From: Lenisia limosa
Lineage: Eukaryota > Breviatea
NCBI GenBank assembly: GCA_001655205.1
Contig: LPNZ01008575.1
Coordinates: 1 to 41,796, forward strand
DNA: 41,796 nucleotides
Reading direction: 5' to 3'
Shown: positions 1 through 12,159 of the stretch, piece by piece
Layout of the letters: every line of letters starts with the position of its first letter
How positions within the stretch are numbered: the first letter of the stretch is position 1
The notes under the pieces: model-generated
The model's database searches: none
What the model was told of the DNA's origin: nothing
Seen by the model: only the letters and a program-made list of their open reading frames with translations
Made by a program: the position numbers and the translations under genes

Positions 1-14
1 GGGGGGGGGGGGGG
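1..14 (-). repeat. G-run at window edge (C-run on minus strand)
   Basis: The window opens with 14 G. On the minus strand this reads as a C-run preceded by TTAT, the arrangement seen at C-run splice acceptors elsewhere in the window (12971-12982, 34546-34557). It may be the 3' end of another such intron, with the AG just outside the window. It could also be only where an assembly stopped. Confidence 0.4.
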
Positions 15-170
15 ATAACATTCAAGAAACAGTAAAAGAGTAAAATTTCGAAATATATATTATATAATATTATATAGTATATAGATATATATATACATAT
101 ACAAAACGGGCATCTATTAAGAACCGAAGACTATTGGTCGAAGTATTGCATAATACTAAATCAGCCGCAC

Positions 171-299
171 CTGGGGGTTGCCTCCAGTCCTGGCTCAAAG
201 AAGATCTGAAATCACTCCGACCAAGCGGTTCGGCTCGATAGTCGCTTCGGATGCGAGTTGCGGACTCCAAGGGCGGGGGGTGCAGAGACGGGCCTCGCT
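171..299 (-). CDS. Candidate exon of an unidentified minus-strand gene
   Basis: On the minus strand an acceptor (CTTCAG, AG ending at 300) is followed by 129 nt open in one frame and a GTGCGG donor. The peptide is Arg/Ser/Pro-rich (for example RSDYRAEPLGRSDFRSSLSQ). The base composition is clearly richer in G+C than the flanks, as in other exons here. No domain is recognised and the rest of the gene lies outside the window or is unresolved. Confidence 0.3.
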
Positions 300-810
300 C
301 TGAAGATCAGAAAAAGAACGGAACTAACAGAGTACAGGATAAGCTTGAAGATGGTAATAAAAGCTGTTAAATAATTTGGACTTCATATCGTACAAATCCA
401 AAAAATCTGGTCGTTTTTAGACTGAACCAGAGTCTTAGAGTATCTAATATAACCCATTGTTAACACTCAGTACTCAGTCACAAATTCAACCATATATCAT
501 GTCATTCATGCTTCCTCACCAGTATTATCTCTGAAAGAGGAAGGGGAAGACAACCTTGTTCCTATTTGTGTGGACAAGAGAGGCGCAGACTCTCTCGAGG
601 ATCGAAGCGGTCTAAAAGGTGTCACTCTTCTTGTCTTTATCAGCCTATGGATATTTGGATAAACCAGAAAAATAGCTAAATATTAGTATAAGTGATCTCC
701 AGTTTTGTACCAAACAAAATATCCAAAACAACGTATAGTACAATGTAAATATGAACATGTACAATATGTCGATATATATCAAACATATATATCTTAATAA
801 TACTATTATA

Positions 811-875
811 TAGTGACTCTTGACCGATTTTCCAAAACATACAGCAAATCGGTCAAGACTTATCCTGGTCACTGT
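811..875. mobile_element. Palindromic MITE-like element, copy 1
   Basis: The right arm reads AATCGGTCAAGACTTATCC followed by TGGTCACTG. The left arm is its inverse but has lost the CGGGATAAG block (AGTGACTCTTGACCGATTT). The same arms recur at 14330-14405 and 36302-36376, with fragments at 11529 and 41007. No coding capacity. This fits a non-autonomous hairpin element. Confidence 0.6.
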
Positions 876-1072
876 GAGTTGAAATATATTTTGTACCAAA
901 AGGTTATTATCATTTTTCCCAATGGAATATAAAAATCCCTGCCAACCCATAATCTCTTGAGATGGGATCTCTGAATTGACTTTGTCGCAATGGCTGATCA
1001 CTGTATCGCCTGAAGTGAGTTTAAGCAAAGGAGTTATACGTGAATACTGCAGTAAAGTCTCTATTAAAACTA

Positions 1073-1096
1073 GGATCATAGAGATCTCTATGATCC
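1073..1096. repeat. Perfect 24-nt palindrome
   Basis: GGATCATAGAGA is followed immediately by its exact reverse complement TCTCTATGATCC, with no spacer. It lies in a stretch with no supported gene. Confidence 0.8.
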
Positions 1097-1324
1097 CAGT
1101 TTGACACAATGCATTCTGTGTAACCGTATCCATATTTGCCTTAATAACAGTAAGACTTAAATACGTATGACCAAGATCCACACAAAACTGTCAAGACCCC
1201 AAAACGCACCCAAGAGGCGCCCCGGGTGCTGGTCGTGAAGACACTGTCCTCAACGACGTCAAGTCACTGGCCTGGGAGGGGTGAAAATGGAAAATTATTT
1301 TCACATACTCTTTGCACCTACATG

Positions 1325-1566
1325 TATGTAAACGGTTTTATCAAGCATTTTGTTGCCCCACCTATGTAAACGGTTTTATCAAGCATTTTGTTGCCCCACC
1401 AAACATTTTGTTGCCCCACCTATGGAAACGGTTTTATGCATTTTGTTGCCCCACCTATATAAACGGTTTTATCAAGCATTTTGTTGCCCCACCAGTATGT
1501 AAACGGTTTTATCAAGCATTTTGTTACCCCACCAGTATGTTTAACGGTTTTATCAAGCATTTTTTT
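1325..1566. repeat. Minisatellite, ~38-41 bp unit, about five to six copies
   Basis: Imperfect units of the form TATGTAAACGGTTTTATC followed by AAGCATTTTGTTGCCCCACC repeat from about 1325 to 1566. Some copies are shortened, and the last ends in a T-run. Short open frames on both strands are simply the repeat being read through. Two junctions read CCCCACCAG then GTATGT, resembling splice sites on the plus strand, but no exon flanks them. Confidence 0.85.
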
Positions 1567-1814
1567 TGTTTTTTTCCCATTACTCCAAAAGCCAACAAAA
1601 TTGGTATGGGGAGGGGTTGAAAAACAAAATTTACTGATAAACCTTTTACGGGACAAAGAGTAATTATGTGTGAGATAAGGCAATTTTGTGCTTGATAACG
1701 GTTTGGTGAAAGAGCATTTTTCAGATGCCATAGGTGGACGTATTTCGTAGCAAGACTCAAATAAGTGAATATTCGGTCATGTTTGCAAAGCTCCTTGGTC
1801 ACAGCACCACTTAC

Positions 1815-2098
1815 AGGAGGGTGGAGAGGTCGGTACTGTCCCCGATCCTGTGGATGAGTTAGAAGCAACTCTGAAAAACAAAAACAAAAAAACACCAGAT
1901 ACTGTTTGGGTAGCTTTTAGAAATCCTCTTTTTCTCGGAAAAATCCAATTGTTGCAACAAATAACAATGGATCCAAGTTTGTGAATCGCGCGCCCTGTCA
2001 ATAATCTTTCCGGTAACCCTCCCACTGGATAGTTTGCTGGAAGCGCAGACCCAAGGGTTGAGGTTGAGAAGAGTGGGGGCCTTGAGGGGTTCTGAAAG
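1815..2098 (-). CDS. Candidate proline-rich exons, unidentified minus-strand gene
   Basis: On the minus strand, 1847-1815 is bounded by a CCACAG acceptor and a perfect GTAAGT donor. Another G+C-richer stretch around 2098-1990 encodes a Pro/Ser/Leu-rich peptide. Together with the exon at 171-299 they suggest a minus-strand gene covering the first 2.2 kb. I could not chain the exons or find a domain, and a spurious match is possible. Confidence 0.25.
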
Positions 2099-2683
2099 CG
2101 TTACTTCATAAGGGTGTTGACAAATTAACAAGGCTATATACACAGAGAAACGAAGAAGAGGCTTGCTTAGACCGTCAATCGTTAAAGGACATACCATTGT
2201 ATGGGTCTATCCGACAAAATTTACTCATTTTGAATGTTTATACGTATTGTTTCCCATCTTGAAGGTTGTTCTCAAGTTTGCTGTGTAACTGAAACAAACC
2301 AAACATAATGATCGTTTGATCCAACTCTTTTGTCTGTGTGAATGAATATATTTGGTGATAATATTGCAATATTGCAGGTAATAGGCTGGGTATAGGTATA
2401 TTGCTGGTTTATTTCAAATCTCCACTGTTTTGAGGTTTTGAGTTTACCTCGCGCATTCCTCCTCAAATCTTAAGTACTGAAACACTGCATCACAGTTTAA
2501 ATCTGCGTAAAGGTTAGCAATAATAATATGACTTTCCTTTTGGCGATTATCCTTCACCATTGATAATCCTTCCTAGCCTTTACACTCAGTTTACACTCCT
2601 TTCATTCAATTTGAGTTCGACAATATCGCTTTCAAAAGTTTAGATTGTTACCTTGTTATCAAGCTTCTGATGATTTTAGCAGA

Positions 2684-5600
2684 ATGGTTGGCGTGAAAGT
2701 ACCGCCACCACTCTACGATAACCTTGAAGAGGAGCTTCCAACATATGATGATGTTTGCTAGCAAATGGCTCTTTTCATTGAGATGTGTTGGAACAAAAAA
2801 GCATATATACCGCATACTCAATTCAGCTCTTGTTATTGGTGACTGTTTGTACGCTGGAGTGATGGGATGCGGTGCTGCAGAAGCGACNNNNNNNNNNNNN
2901 NNNNNNNNNNNNNNNNNNNNNNNNNNNNNNNNNNNNNGGCGACGTAACACAGTGTAGTTAATTTTGAATCTAAGAACTCATTCTTTAGGTTGACGCCCGG
3001 CCAGGATGCTGCGCCTCATTTACCCGCGACCCTGGTGCCGTTTCGCTTTTCTTTACCCTCTGTGAGTTGATTTATAGCTACTTTTTGATATTAAACATAA
3101 GTGAAATTTTGCTTTTAACTCCCACAATTACTGGTAATTAAGAACATATACACAGAGTACAAGGTGTAATGGATTTTTGAAGCTGTGGTTATTTCTTCTT
3201 TACTTTTCAGTGACAATTTTGGTGTTCGTGGACTTTTTCATCTTCGGTTTCGCCCAGTTGAATATTTACTTCCTTGTTGGCGCTTTTGTCATGTAAGTGG
3301 CGGTACATGTAGGGCTTACCTGCGGTCCAAATAATACCGTCAAAATATCGTTATTTATCGAGAATTTTTCGAGCAATTCAGTCTTTTGGGACCGTGGGGA
3401 AGCCCTTGGTATATGTGTTGGGGAGTTGCTAAAACACACTCCATCAACAACATCAATACTGTCATCACCTCCAAGTAGGATGTTTACTGACGTTTAGGTA
3501 TCTTCTCTCCATGTTTATGACAAATGTTTGGCAGTTTCTTGGCTCCGATAATGTAGGTACAATAGATTATGCCTTCTCACGTTATCATTATTATAATTTT
3601 GAAATCAATGGTATTACTTGATTTTATTGCGGCATTAAGTTCAAATCTGCTTTTTATTTACTCTAGGACTCAACCCATGCTGCAGAGCATCATCGCACAA
3701 TGATGGAACAAAGGCCGTGTATATCTGTATGCTGATTTCTCTTCGAACTTGAGTCAAATACCACCATTCTTCTCTTATTTGATACGATTTGTCTGGAAAT
3801 TGATCGTATAAGGTGTTTATGTTAATCAATATTAATATTGAGAGCCACGCAAATCATGATTTTTCAGATTCAAGGTGAGTGCTACCATATGGTCACAAAG
3901 TATCGAAATGTACAAAGGAATGGCCGCACTGTTCGCGAGTCCTATCAAGAGGTATGCAACGACAGATAGCTATGCTGTGTGAGGAGGGGTAGAGAAGAGT
4001 GTCTCTTCTTGATCTTAAGTGTCTCCTGGGAGTATGAGTCCATTTTCATAACAATTTGTTCCTTACGATTCAGAAAAAAGTCACCTATCGCCACACGGAC
4101 ACTTTTACTGACTTCCAAACTATTGACAAGTGGGTGGATTTGCCATCTGATACATTACGATCACGTACAATGAGTTTTTTTTTTGTTTTTCATAATGGCA
4201 AAATTGTTGAGAAATTGTTGAGTGCCATTATGTTGAATCTCTTCTTTTTGGTCACAAATTCTTGTTTATCCGAGTAGGTCAGATTCGATACCGCATTTGG
4301 ACAACAAAGTCACAAGAATCAAATATCTGTTGGAAAAAGTAATTTTACTAATGACAACGACAATGACTCATTTTCTACATTCATCACTGTTTTTCCAAAT
4401 AGGACTACTTTGCAAAATAGAGTTCACTCATATCCATATATATGTAGTATCTATATACTGTAATATGTATACCCCAACCCTCCAGTTTGTATCTAATTAA
4501 TATCTTGATTTATTATGTGCTAATATTTGTTTTTAGACAATTTACCTCCTCCCAGTTTGGACATAAAGCCTTACGATATTCCGAGCCAAGAGGCTGTGCA
4601 TAATTTTTCGTGCCGGGTTGACTCGAAAAACAGACATCGGGATCGAAGCTATAACATCTGGATGGTGTGCTGGGAAAATGGGGGTGATGACTACATGTAT
4701 TACATGTATATTTTCAGAAATTGTAGTTTCCTACCAATCGATTAAATTTGTGATCGATTTTTACTAAGACCATTCCATGACTATCACATGATAGAACACC
4801 ACTCTCAGTGGTTTCCAAGACAAGGTTCTGCACGTAGGAGAGAGCGGCAAACCGTGGTGGATGTCCAGGCCAGTGTTGGAGGAGAGAATCGCATCTTCCT
4901 GGAAATAACGTGTCAGATATTGGAGGCTTGTTGACCTATGTATATGCATATGAACAGCTATTTACCAATGTATTTACTCGTGTTAGGTTCGTGCTTTTCG
5001 CGTTGTTCTTCCTTGCATGGCCTTATACTGTATTGTAAGTTGGGCTGTTTGGCTGCACAGCCGAAAGAGCTCTTTTATCTGCTTTTCGGTTGCTGNNNNN
5101 NNNNNNNNNNNNNNNNNNNNNNNNNNNNNNNNNNNNNNNNNNNNNNNNNCATCCGCCACTCTAGATTTAATATTTCGACTGGCAAAATTAAGCTTCATGT
5201 CATCAAGCTGTACAAGGTTCCCCAGGTGAGGGTAGTGTTTAATATTATTACAATGGAGAATGGTGTGAGGATATTTTCATTGAGTAGGTAAACCAACAGC
5301 ATAAACAGCATGATCCTAAAGCTACGGGGTATCCGCAACCCAGTTACCAGAGCTATCAGAATGGTATGTGATTTCTTTTGATTTTTGAAATCGATTTTCC
5401 TCAACTAACCGCGTAAAACAACCTCTTTTTTACCGAACTCAGGAAAACCAACTCCACCAGGTGCTCCTGAATATGGTCACAATGGTGGGGGGTACTGCTT
5501 TTTAAACTCTCATTTCAGCGTTTTTTTACAATTTCAAGTTGGATGCCTTGCCAATATTCCACCCTTTTCTGTAGTATTTTGATAGCTAGTTTGCTTCTCA

Positions 5601-5930
5601 TTTTCAATTAGAGTTGACTCTGTACACTAGAGAAACAATCGGTTGCGGTTTTTCCATTCACCCCCTCCTCAGACTATGACAAGAACTCATTAGATTCCCC
5701 AGTACCAGCGTATAACCCGAACCTCTCCCCGGGACCTGCCCCTTCCGCTCCTTCAAAAATGGACGGTAGGACCGCAAGTACGATTTCATGGGAAAAGATG
5801 TTTTCAATGCCATATACTTTGTTATTTATGATATAGTGATGCAGTAATGAAAGATGGGCCGTTATTAACATGTTCAGAAGAACTACCAACGTTCGACCAA
5901 GTGGCCAACGAATCTAAACAAGGATTGTGA
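2684..5930 (+). CDS. TMEM151-like multi-pass membrane protein, 16 exons, 392 aa
   Basis: Exons: 2684-2752, 2989-3061, 3211-3292, 3498-3552, 3667-3726, 3868-3951, 4074-4164, 4283-4338, 4569-4664, 4795-4872, 4958-5034, 5165-5225, 5288-5363, 5443-5484, 5673-5765, 5845-5930. The summed length is exactly 393 codons including TGA, and phase closes at every junction. Two hydrophobic segments lie near residues 40-75 (LLTILVFVDFFIFGF, then YFLVGAFVMYLLSM). They are followed by family-like signatures: MEQRPCIS, ECYHMVTKYRN, TRIKYLLEK, GKPWWMSRP, and a third membrane segment FVLFALFFLAWPYTV, matching the TMEM151 order (PCIWW, YHY, TRLRF, PPWY, SWPLRV). A PPPLY motif (WW-domain type) is at the N-terminus. 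The tail is Pro/Tyr/Gln-rich. EELPTYDD at the N-terminus recurs as EELPTFDQV near the C-terminus. TMEM151 function is unknown. The gap at 5096-5149 falls in an intron. The acceptors of exons 8-11 were chosen by phase and homology. Confidence 0.85.
2849..2887 (+). mobile_element. Introner-like element, truncated 5' copy in TMEM151-like intron 1
   Basis: GTACGCTGGAGTGATGGGAT followed by GCGGTGCTGCAG nearly matches 28665 onward, before the N run at 2888-2937 interrupts it. It lies inside intron 1 (2753-2988), in the sense orientation of the gene. The C-run 3' end seen in other copies is not visible, and may be lost in the gap or absent. Confidence 0.6.
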
Positions 5931-6550
5931 ACTGCTGCAGAGTTTATCAAATAGTAATATGAAACTGAATGATTGTTAACATTTCCCATTTCAAAAACCC
6001 CAAGCTGATATCAAGTAGTGTTCCTATATTAATACACACATACATACATAATATATACGCACCAAATACACACGGACAGAGTCTCTAGTCCACTCGACCC
6101 TCTACCAAATCTGCCGAAAAATAATCCGTCTCGTTGAGCAGTCGTAGAGAAGACTGGACCATTTGGAAGGCCCGTCGGTGAAGGGACGAAGGGACGGTGT
6201 GATTCGGGTTGGCATTGCAAGGCGGGGCAGTAGTTGGCTTTGGGGAAACCGGTAAACTGGTTAAGCCGGCCGGTTTGTGACTTTGTCACTGGTGCATATT
6301 TATTGTGGTACACAACTGGTACACAAGGACACCATGACACTGTGATAATCTATCTTGGGTTTGGTGGCGCTGTTCGCGTTGTTCGCTGTTAAACGGTTAA
6401 ACCTGAAGAAAGAGTGGACGATCAAGAGATCGTTTTTTCGCATTCTCAAAAAGACAATTTTTTCAGTCGCCCTTCAGGTTGTTTCTGCCTTTTCCTTGTG
6501 ACTCTTTGTTCCTGCTTTTATAAAATCAAAGTGTTAGCCTCGTGTTAACT
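5931..6550. other. Intergenic spacer between tandem genes
   Basis: This holds the 3' flank of the TMEM151-like gene and the upstream region of the next plus-strand gene. A 103-codon minus-strand open frame (6340-6029) is somewhat G+C-rich and protein-like, but has no splice context, domain or repeats I recognise, so I do not call it a gene. A short TACATACATA tract lies near 6040. Confidence 0.5.
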
Positions 6551-9500
6551 ATGGAAAATCCTCCTGCTGAAGCGGAGGATGCAGCTCAAATTGGTAAGAC
6601 AGAAATGGAAAATGACTTCACTAGACATTGTTGTTGATGACAATCGCCTCAGAGAACGGGATATTGTAGGTGGGAGAGACTTGATATCATGATTATGTAT
6701 TATTTGTTTTCCCCGAAAGAAATGAACCCAATATCGACTGTTAATTTCACCACGCCCGTGTTGGCTGTAAACCCTTCTTGCTGTATTACATCATGTAAAT
6801 AAGTGTGAAACTAACATATTTATTTCAATATTTTTTATTTTGTTGATATTTTGGTTTATTACAAATAGAAACGCTTGTTCGATCTTGCAGCTGGAATTGA
6901 AGGTTTGTTTATAATCCAATATCTTTTGTGTGGACGGCTTCAGCTAGATAACTTGTTATTTCTCATTTCTATGTATTACCCTCGCATTTAGCAATGCACT
7001 ACATAACATCCGATTGTGTTTGATATCCTTTTGTAGCTTTGACAAAAATAATAAGTAAAGCAAATTATTAACGGATGATTGTTAACTACTACAGGTCCTC
7101 ATGAAAGCATGCTTCGTTTGGTGGAACTCTTTGAATTGTGGGATATCAATGACGTTCAAGACATAAGAAACGACCAGGTAAGCTGCTATTCCTTAAGAGC
7201 CAAGACCAATTAACTATTTGTTGTCCTACAGTTTTGTCAATGTAGGACAACATGTCTACAAACTATATCTATTACCAACTGAATATCATCATATAATACA
7301 CCTGAAGAAGATTATTTCAACATTATTCTCATTATTAGGGTGAGACGCTTCTACAAGTAGCATTCTTCAACGGACAGGAGGAGACCGCCCGAATGCTGAT
7401 ACGTCGGTTTTATGCGGAGTTGTCAATTATCATCGAGGTTGGACTGGTAATGAGGTCCAAAAGGAGTGAACAATGTACACACTGTGCAGTAATTGTGGGT
7501 AGTTTATTGGGAGAGAGAATAGATTATCTATGAAAGTGGCGGATAATTATTAGCATCTTTTAACTTACGTAGGAGAACTTCTTTGATGGGAGACGTGAAA
7601 CTGAAGTCTTGAACTTTGTGTACATGAAGCAATTGCTACATAATGAGCTTTCTGAGAATGACCGAAACGTCATGCAACGAGTTTGTCAGGACTATCAGCG
7701 TCCTCTTTGTCGAGGTAAGCAAAGTTGATTTGAGGGGGTCAGTCATCATAACCAAAGCAGTAATGGTCACATTTACACATGGATAGGATATGAATTATTC
7801 TCTTTAAATTGTGAATTTTGGCATAGGATATCCATTTACGATGTGTAATACTGTGTAGTTATTGTCCGAAAAGAAACGGAAAATGGTTTTGTAGAGATTC
7901 CAATTAGAGACTTGTTTGCTGCAATGAGCATGGACAATACGAACAGTACGTGGGCGGATTGTTAATCAAATAATCTGCATTTCTGAAAGTAATGTTTACA
8001 ATTAAGATGCGGCATTCCACATTATCTGCACTTCCGACAACCCCGAAGCTATTCTCAATCACTCCATCATTTGGAGAAAATACAACGGTGTTTTGGCTTT
8101 CTCCGAGCTGAGAGACATGAATGTCTTTGTCGTCGACATCCACACAGTGTTTGTCGTAACTCCATCAGCAAGCACATTGCTGCAGCCCGTTGCAAACAGA
8201 TTAGGTTATCTTTTGATCAATGAACTTCACCCAGGTGTGACACACATCAACCTGATGCCGCCACATATCCTTAAAGGCGAAAGTAGGCGTTAAACACGGG
8301 GCCTGTTTGAATACTGGAAGTTAAGATGTATACAGGTTTTATTGGCCAACATTTTATATCACGAAACCCATTGTATATGAATGAGCTTTTAATTTCTTCA
8401 GAGCCTGCAATCTCCTTTGATCAGACGTCAGTGTACAAAGTAGTAGTCTTTAAAAGCTGCTATTGGAAAGTCGACGACAGAGGTTTTATTGGAAGTATGG
8501 TTAACAAGCATATTCCTTCAATGAATCTTTTCTTGATGTCACGCGATATATTAATTTCAGGGTCATTTCTTTCTTTAACACATCAGTGAACCACTTGAAG
8601 GCTCTGGATGTCAGATTTGCAGGCCTCAGATTACCACCTTTGTTGAACGCTAGCTTAAAACTTGAACGGCTTGATCTGAGTGGTTTGTTACTGAATTGAG
8701 AAACTACCGAATTGATAGTACCTGGGTCTTTCTCATTCCCTAAATATTCCTGAGTGGCTTCTCAAGAAAGATAACAGTCTGTAGGCAACCATCTTGGATC
8801 CCTTGGTGCTGATCTGGTTGAAACAGTGAAACGTTTTTCCCAACTCACGTTGTCAGTGGCGACAGATGTAGGAACAAGCTCCATCTTACAACACTTTAAT
8901 ATTTTCGGAAATCTTACCTTATATTTCAAACTTTTATAAGTTTTTGGGGGATACAATTTTTGGTAACCGTCAGGCTCTGGTCACGCTTGGTGATGGTCAG
9001 TACTACAACACGAACCTCAATCGTCATCTCTTTGGAAGCAGTGTCCATGTGGGCCTCAGGCTATTGTATATCATATATGTAATCACATGTCAATTTGAAA
9101 CTAACAACCTCTGACTATGGTTAGATTCTGATTGTCAATTCTACATCTCATGGTGATATCTTTAACCAACCCCTTGTTTTAGACTTTCGTAAACATTAGA
9201 GAATATTTTGGTCATTTTTGGCCATTTATAAAAAAAAAATTAAATCGCATATCACAAGAGTGAAGTTGAATATGGGATGTTATGAACCGATGACGATTCC
9301 TACCATTGGAACTTTCTTAAATGGCCGTGTTATCATCCCAATACTAACACTATAGACAACAAAGGCCTTGCGGAAAATCTTCTTCGGTTTCATGGAGCCT
9401 TTTCTGTTTTGCCTCCAAATGTTGCTCTTCCTCCAGAGCTATATCATTTTTGCTCTGACAAGGTGTGAAGATTTATTATTTAAACTACCTTAACAGTAAT

Positions 9501-11761
9501 CTTATACCCAATCATATTATGATATGCAATTTCCTTAAACCACGAGTAGCTTGTACCTCGAATCTGCGACAACATCTAGAACGTGGAAAGATGACATCTC
9601 TCCCCTGGCATCGGCTATTTGCCGTGGGTTGGGCTTGGCTATTTGTGTGATTGTGAGATACTATGAGATATTGTGAGATTCTGTGAGATATTGTATGAGA
9701 TATTGTTAGATTTTGTGGGATTTTGTGAGATTTTGTGAGATATTGTATTATGACACTAGTCCACATGTTTTGATATTATTATTCCTAATTCACCAGCTGT
9801 GTTGCTGCTCTACATGGCCACTCCTGATAGTCGTGCATGGCTTCGTCTCGTTCCTTTTGGGGTGATGATCTTCACCATGTCCATATTTGCCCGGCATATT
9901 GGGCATGGCTACCTGAGCTCGGCTGTGGACGTCTTCGGCACAGCATTTCTGTTCTGCATTGTAGTATTGGCGGTGGTGACGTTTTCACTTTGGAAACAGG
10001 TGCAAGGGTTATTAATTGTTACAAATCATATGATATAATACGAGCGAAAGCAGACTCAATTCTTTAGTTTCCGCAACTAACAATAACAGAACGTGGATAC
10101 ATTCCGTGGGAAGAGACTACATATCACCTCTTGGCTTCAGTTCTACGCTCTCATGGCGCATGTGACAAACTTCATCATGCTGTCGTCACATGAGTCGCAT
10201 TTCGTGTACAACAGCATTGCCTTTGTTACAAATTTGAGTGTCGGGGTGTTCAACTACTGGTTCTCCTTCATGCAAAAGGGAGAGGTTGGGGGGACTGCTT
10301 CATATTTAAATCATTTCCAGGACAAGCCAGTCAGTCTCAATTATTTTCTATTAAATTATTTGTGGATTTTGAACATTCTCAATAACATTCCAATCATCTC
10401 AAACATTTGTATTTTTAAAGTTTCACAACCCCAGTTGCCCACAAGGACCACGATGAAGGTAAACTGAGCCACAAAGCAACGCTGTTTGGGTGAAACAATT
10501 TGTGTAGAATTAAGAAATTAACTTCAGAAATACAAAGATATCAGAGTAAAGAATGTTTTTGAAGCCTTGAGACAAAATGACATTTTCAGGTCCTATCAAA
10601 GACTCGCTTGGCTGCACAGGTAGGATGCCCTCATTACCCAAGGTTTAGTTTGTGAAATTTTGATGATAAGATGTAATTATTTTGGAATCTGTTTGTCATT
10701 ATCATTTGTGATACCCAATTTGTCATAGTCCAAAGTACCAAAATTCTCATTCTGAAGGTGGCTGGAGTGGTTCTCTTTGAGAGAGTCATCTATTATACGC
10801 TATACGTGTGGGACATTCTGCCACCCCTCACTGGATGCTTTACCCCTGATGGTATGTATATTTCATATGGTATTGCTAAATGCGAGGGTAATACTACATA
10901 GAAATAAAGGTTTTATCTGGCTGACATCAAAGTGTTAGCCATATCATACATATTATTATCCCTTTACAGTTCAGGTGATTGCTCTGGAGTTGGTGAAGCA
11001 AGATCTCGTATGTTTTGACAGAATTAAATAATATAAAAAAACAACTGGTTTCTAGAGTACCAGAACAATATTGCAATGTTCACCACCTGATAACATGGTA
11101 GAGAATGGGAACTTTGCCCACACGCTTCTCTTGTGTACCGCTCTACTATTCCTGCAGGTCTTCGTACTTGAGGCAACAGCTTTGACGTAGGTAATATGTG
11201 TAATACATGAAACAAACACTAAGAATAGGTTCAGAAAATGTTCAACAAAGATTAATTCTGGTAAAAAAAACAATGTAGTTTCATGAATATTTTGATGTTT
11301 TGTTTTGATTTCATAGAACCAAGAAGAAATTGGCGAAATGGATAATGTTGTCAATGCTGGCAATGTCAAGCATTTTGGCCATATCACTGAATGTGGTGGC
11401 TTCAATTCAAGTGAGCTTGGTTGTCTACTCATGTATTCAAATCTCGTTAACTAAATAGGAGATTCACGATGACTCTTACAGTCATCTTCAGAAGTCAGTA
11501 CAGGTATGGATGGGATGAAACCAACCAATGCACTGACCGCGATAAGTTCTGACGAATGTTGTTGTTGATAAACGCATTTTCAGAAATTTTTCATCATTTG
11601 TATGTTGTATCTTCATATAATTGACACAATAGGTCGGATTCACTGCCCTAATAGTGTGCCACATTCTGATCGGCTTCGGATTCATCTACAATCAGCTCCA
11701 GAATACGCCATCGTTCTGTTTGCTGAGATGTGGTCATTTTGAAAAGAAAAAAAAAGCATGA
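6551..11761 (+). CDS. Ankyrin-like / leucine-rich-repeat / multi-pass membrane protein
   Basis: The start is ATG 6551 (MENPPAEAEDAAQ). Phase-consistent exons: 6551-6593, 6891-6902 (12-nt microexon), 7095-7177, 7339-7437, 7573-7714, 7895-7945, 8007-8282, 8402-8426, 8561-8682, 8785 onward. Later exons: near 8978, 9356-9462, 9580-9644, about 9796-10000, 10090-10280, 10588, 10758, 10972, 11057, 11308, 11454, and last 11636-11761. Exon 7339-7437 is exactly 33 codons and ankyrin-like (GETLLQVAFFNGQEETARML). Exons near 8600-8850 carry leucine-rich repeats (LKALDVRFAGL, LERLDLSGNHLGSLG). From 9356 on, successive hydrophobic segments (FLFCLQMLLFLQSYIIFAL, FGTAFLFCIVVLAVVTF, MLSMLAMSSILAISL, VGFTALIVCHILIGFGFIY) predict roughly seven to eight membrane spans, ending in a Lys-rich tail. 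I do not recognise the family. The junction of the soluble and membrane parts (8880-9360) is the weakest point, so two adjacent genes remain possible. Confidence 0.65.
9646..9752 (+). repeat. Intronic tandem repeat, ~10-11 bp (TTGTGAGAT-type)
   Basis: Degenerate units such as TTGTGAGATA, TTCTGTGAGATA and TTTTGTGAGA run right after the donor that ends the exon at about 9644. The array therefore forms the 5' part of that intron, and its units themselves contain GTGAGA, a donor-like sequence. Confidence 0.75.
11529..11556 (+). mobile_element. Fragment of the palindromic MITE-like family
   Basis: GCACTGACCGCGATAAGTTC followed by TGACGAA is a diverged single arm of the element seen whole at 14330 and 36302. 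It lies in the last intron of the membrane-protein gene. No opposite arm is visible. Confidence 0.45.
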
Positions 11762-12159
11762 ATGCGTCTATTTTGGCTTGAATTGACTGACTCTCCAGTA
11801 AACACAGCCAGCAGATACCAGTTCCCTCCGTCTCCTCTGAATTTGCAGTTTGTGGTAACTCCTAACTAAATGTACAATATATATTATTAGAAGCAAGTTG
11901 TTGGATTTAAACAAGTGTCACAAAAAGCAGTTCGCTATCACATGTACATTGGTCAAATACAAAGGTTACCCAACCACATCACACAAGACACCCCTTTCCA
12001 TCTTCATCCATCATCGTCATCAAACCTTTAGAGAAGTGTATAATAATTCAAATTAGTCGACATTGGAAGAATAAATAGTAAGAAATGAAATCAGAATAAC
12101 AGCAAATAAAACAGAATTGGACCATACACAAAGAAAAAACCCCATAGAGAACGTCAGAA
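11762..12159. other. Convergent 3' region
   Basis: This is the spacer between the stop codon of the plus-strand membrane gene (11761) and the minus-strand kinesin stop (12160). It is AT-rich, with AATAAA-like hexamers (for example near 12070) that could serve as polyadenylation signals. I see no gene here. Confidence 0.6.

Noticed and set aside
645-1181. Minus-strand 178-codon open frame
   Set aside because: It spans a MITE-like palindrome and a perfect 24-nt palindrome, and its composition matches non-coding AT-rich DNA.
6029-6340. Minus-strand 103-codon open frame between two plus-strand genes
   Set aside because: No splice structure, domain or supporting neighbour; kept only as a remark in the spacer entry.
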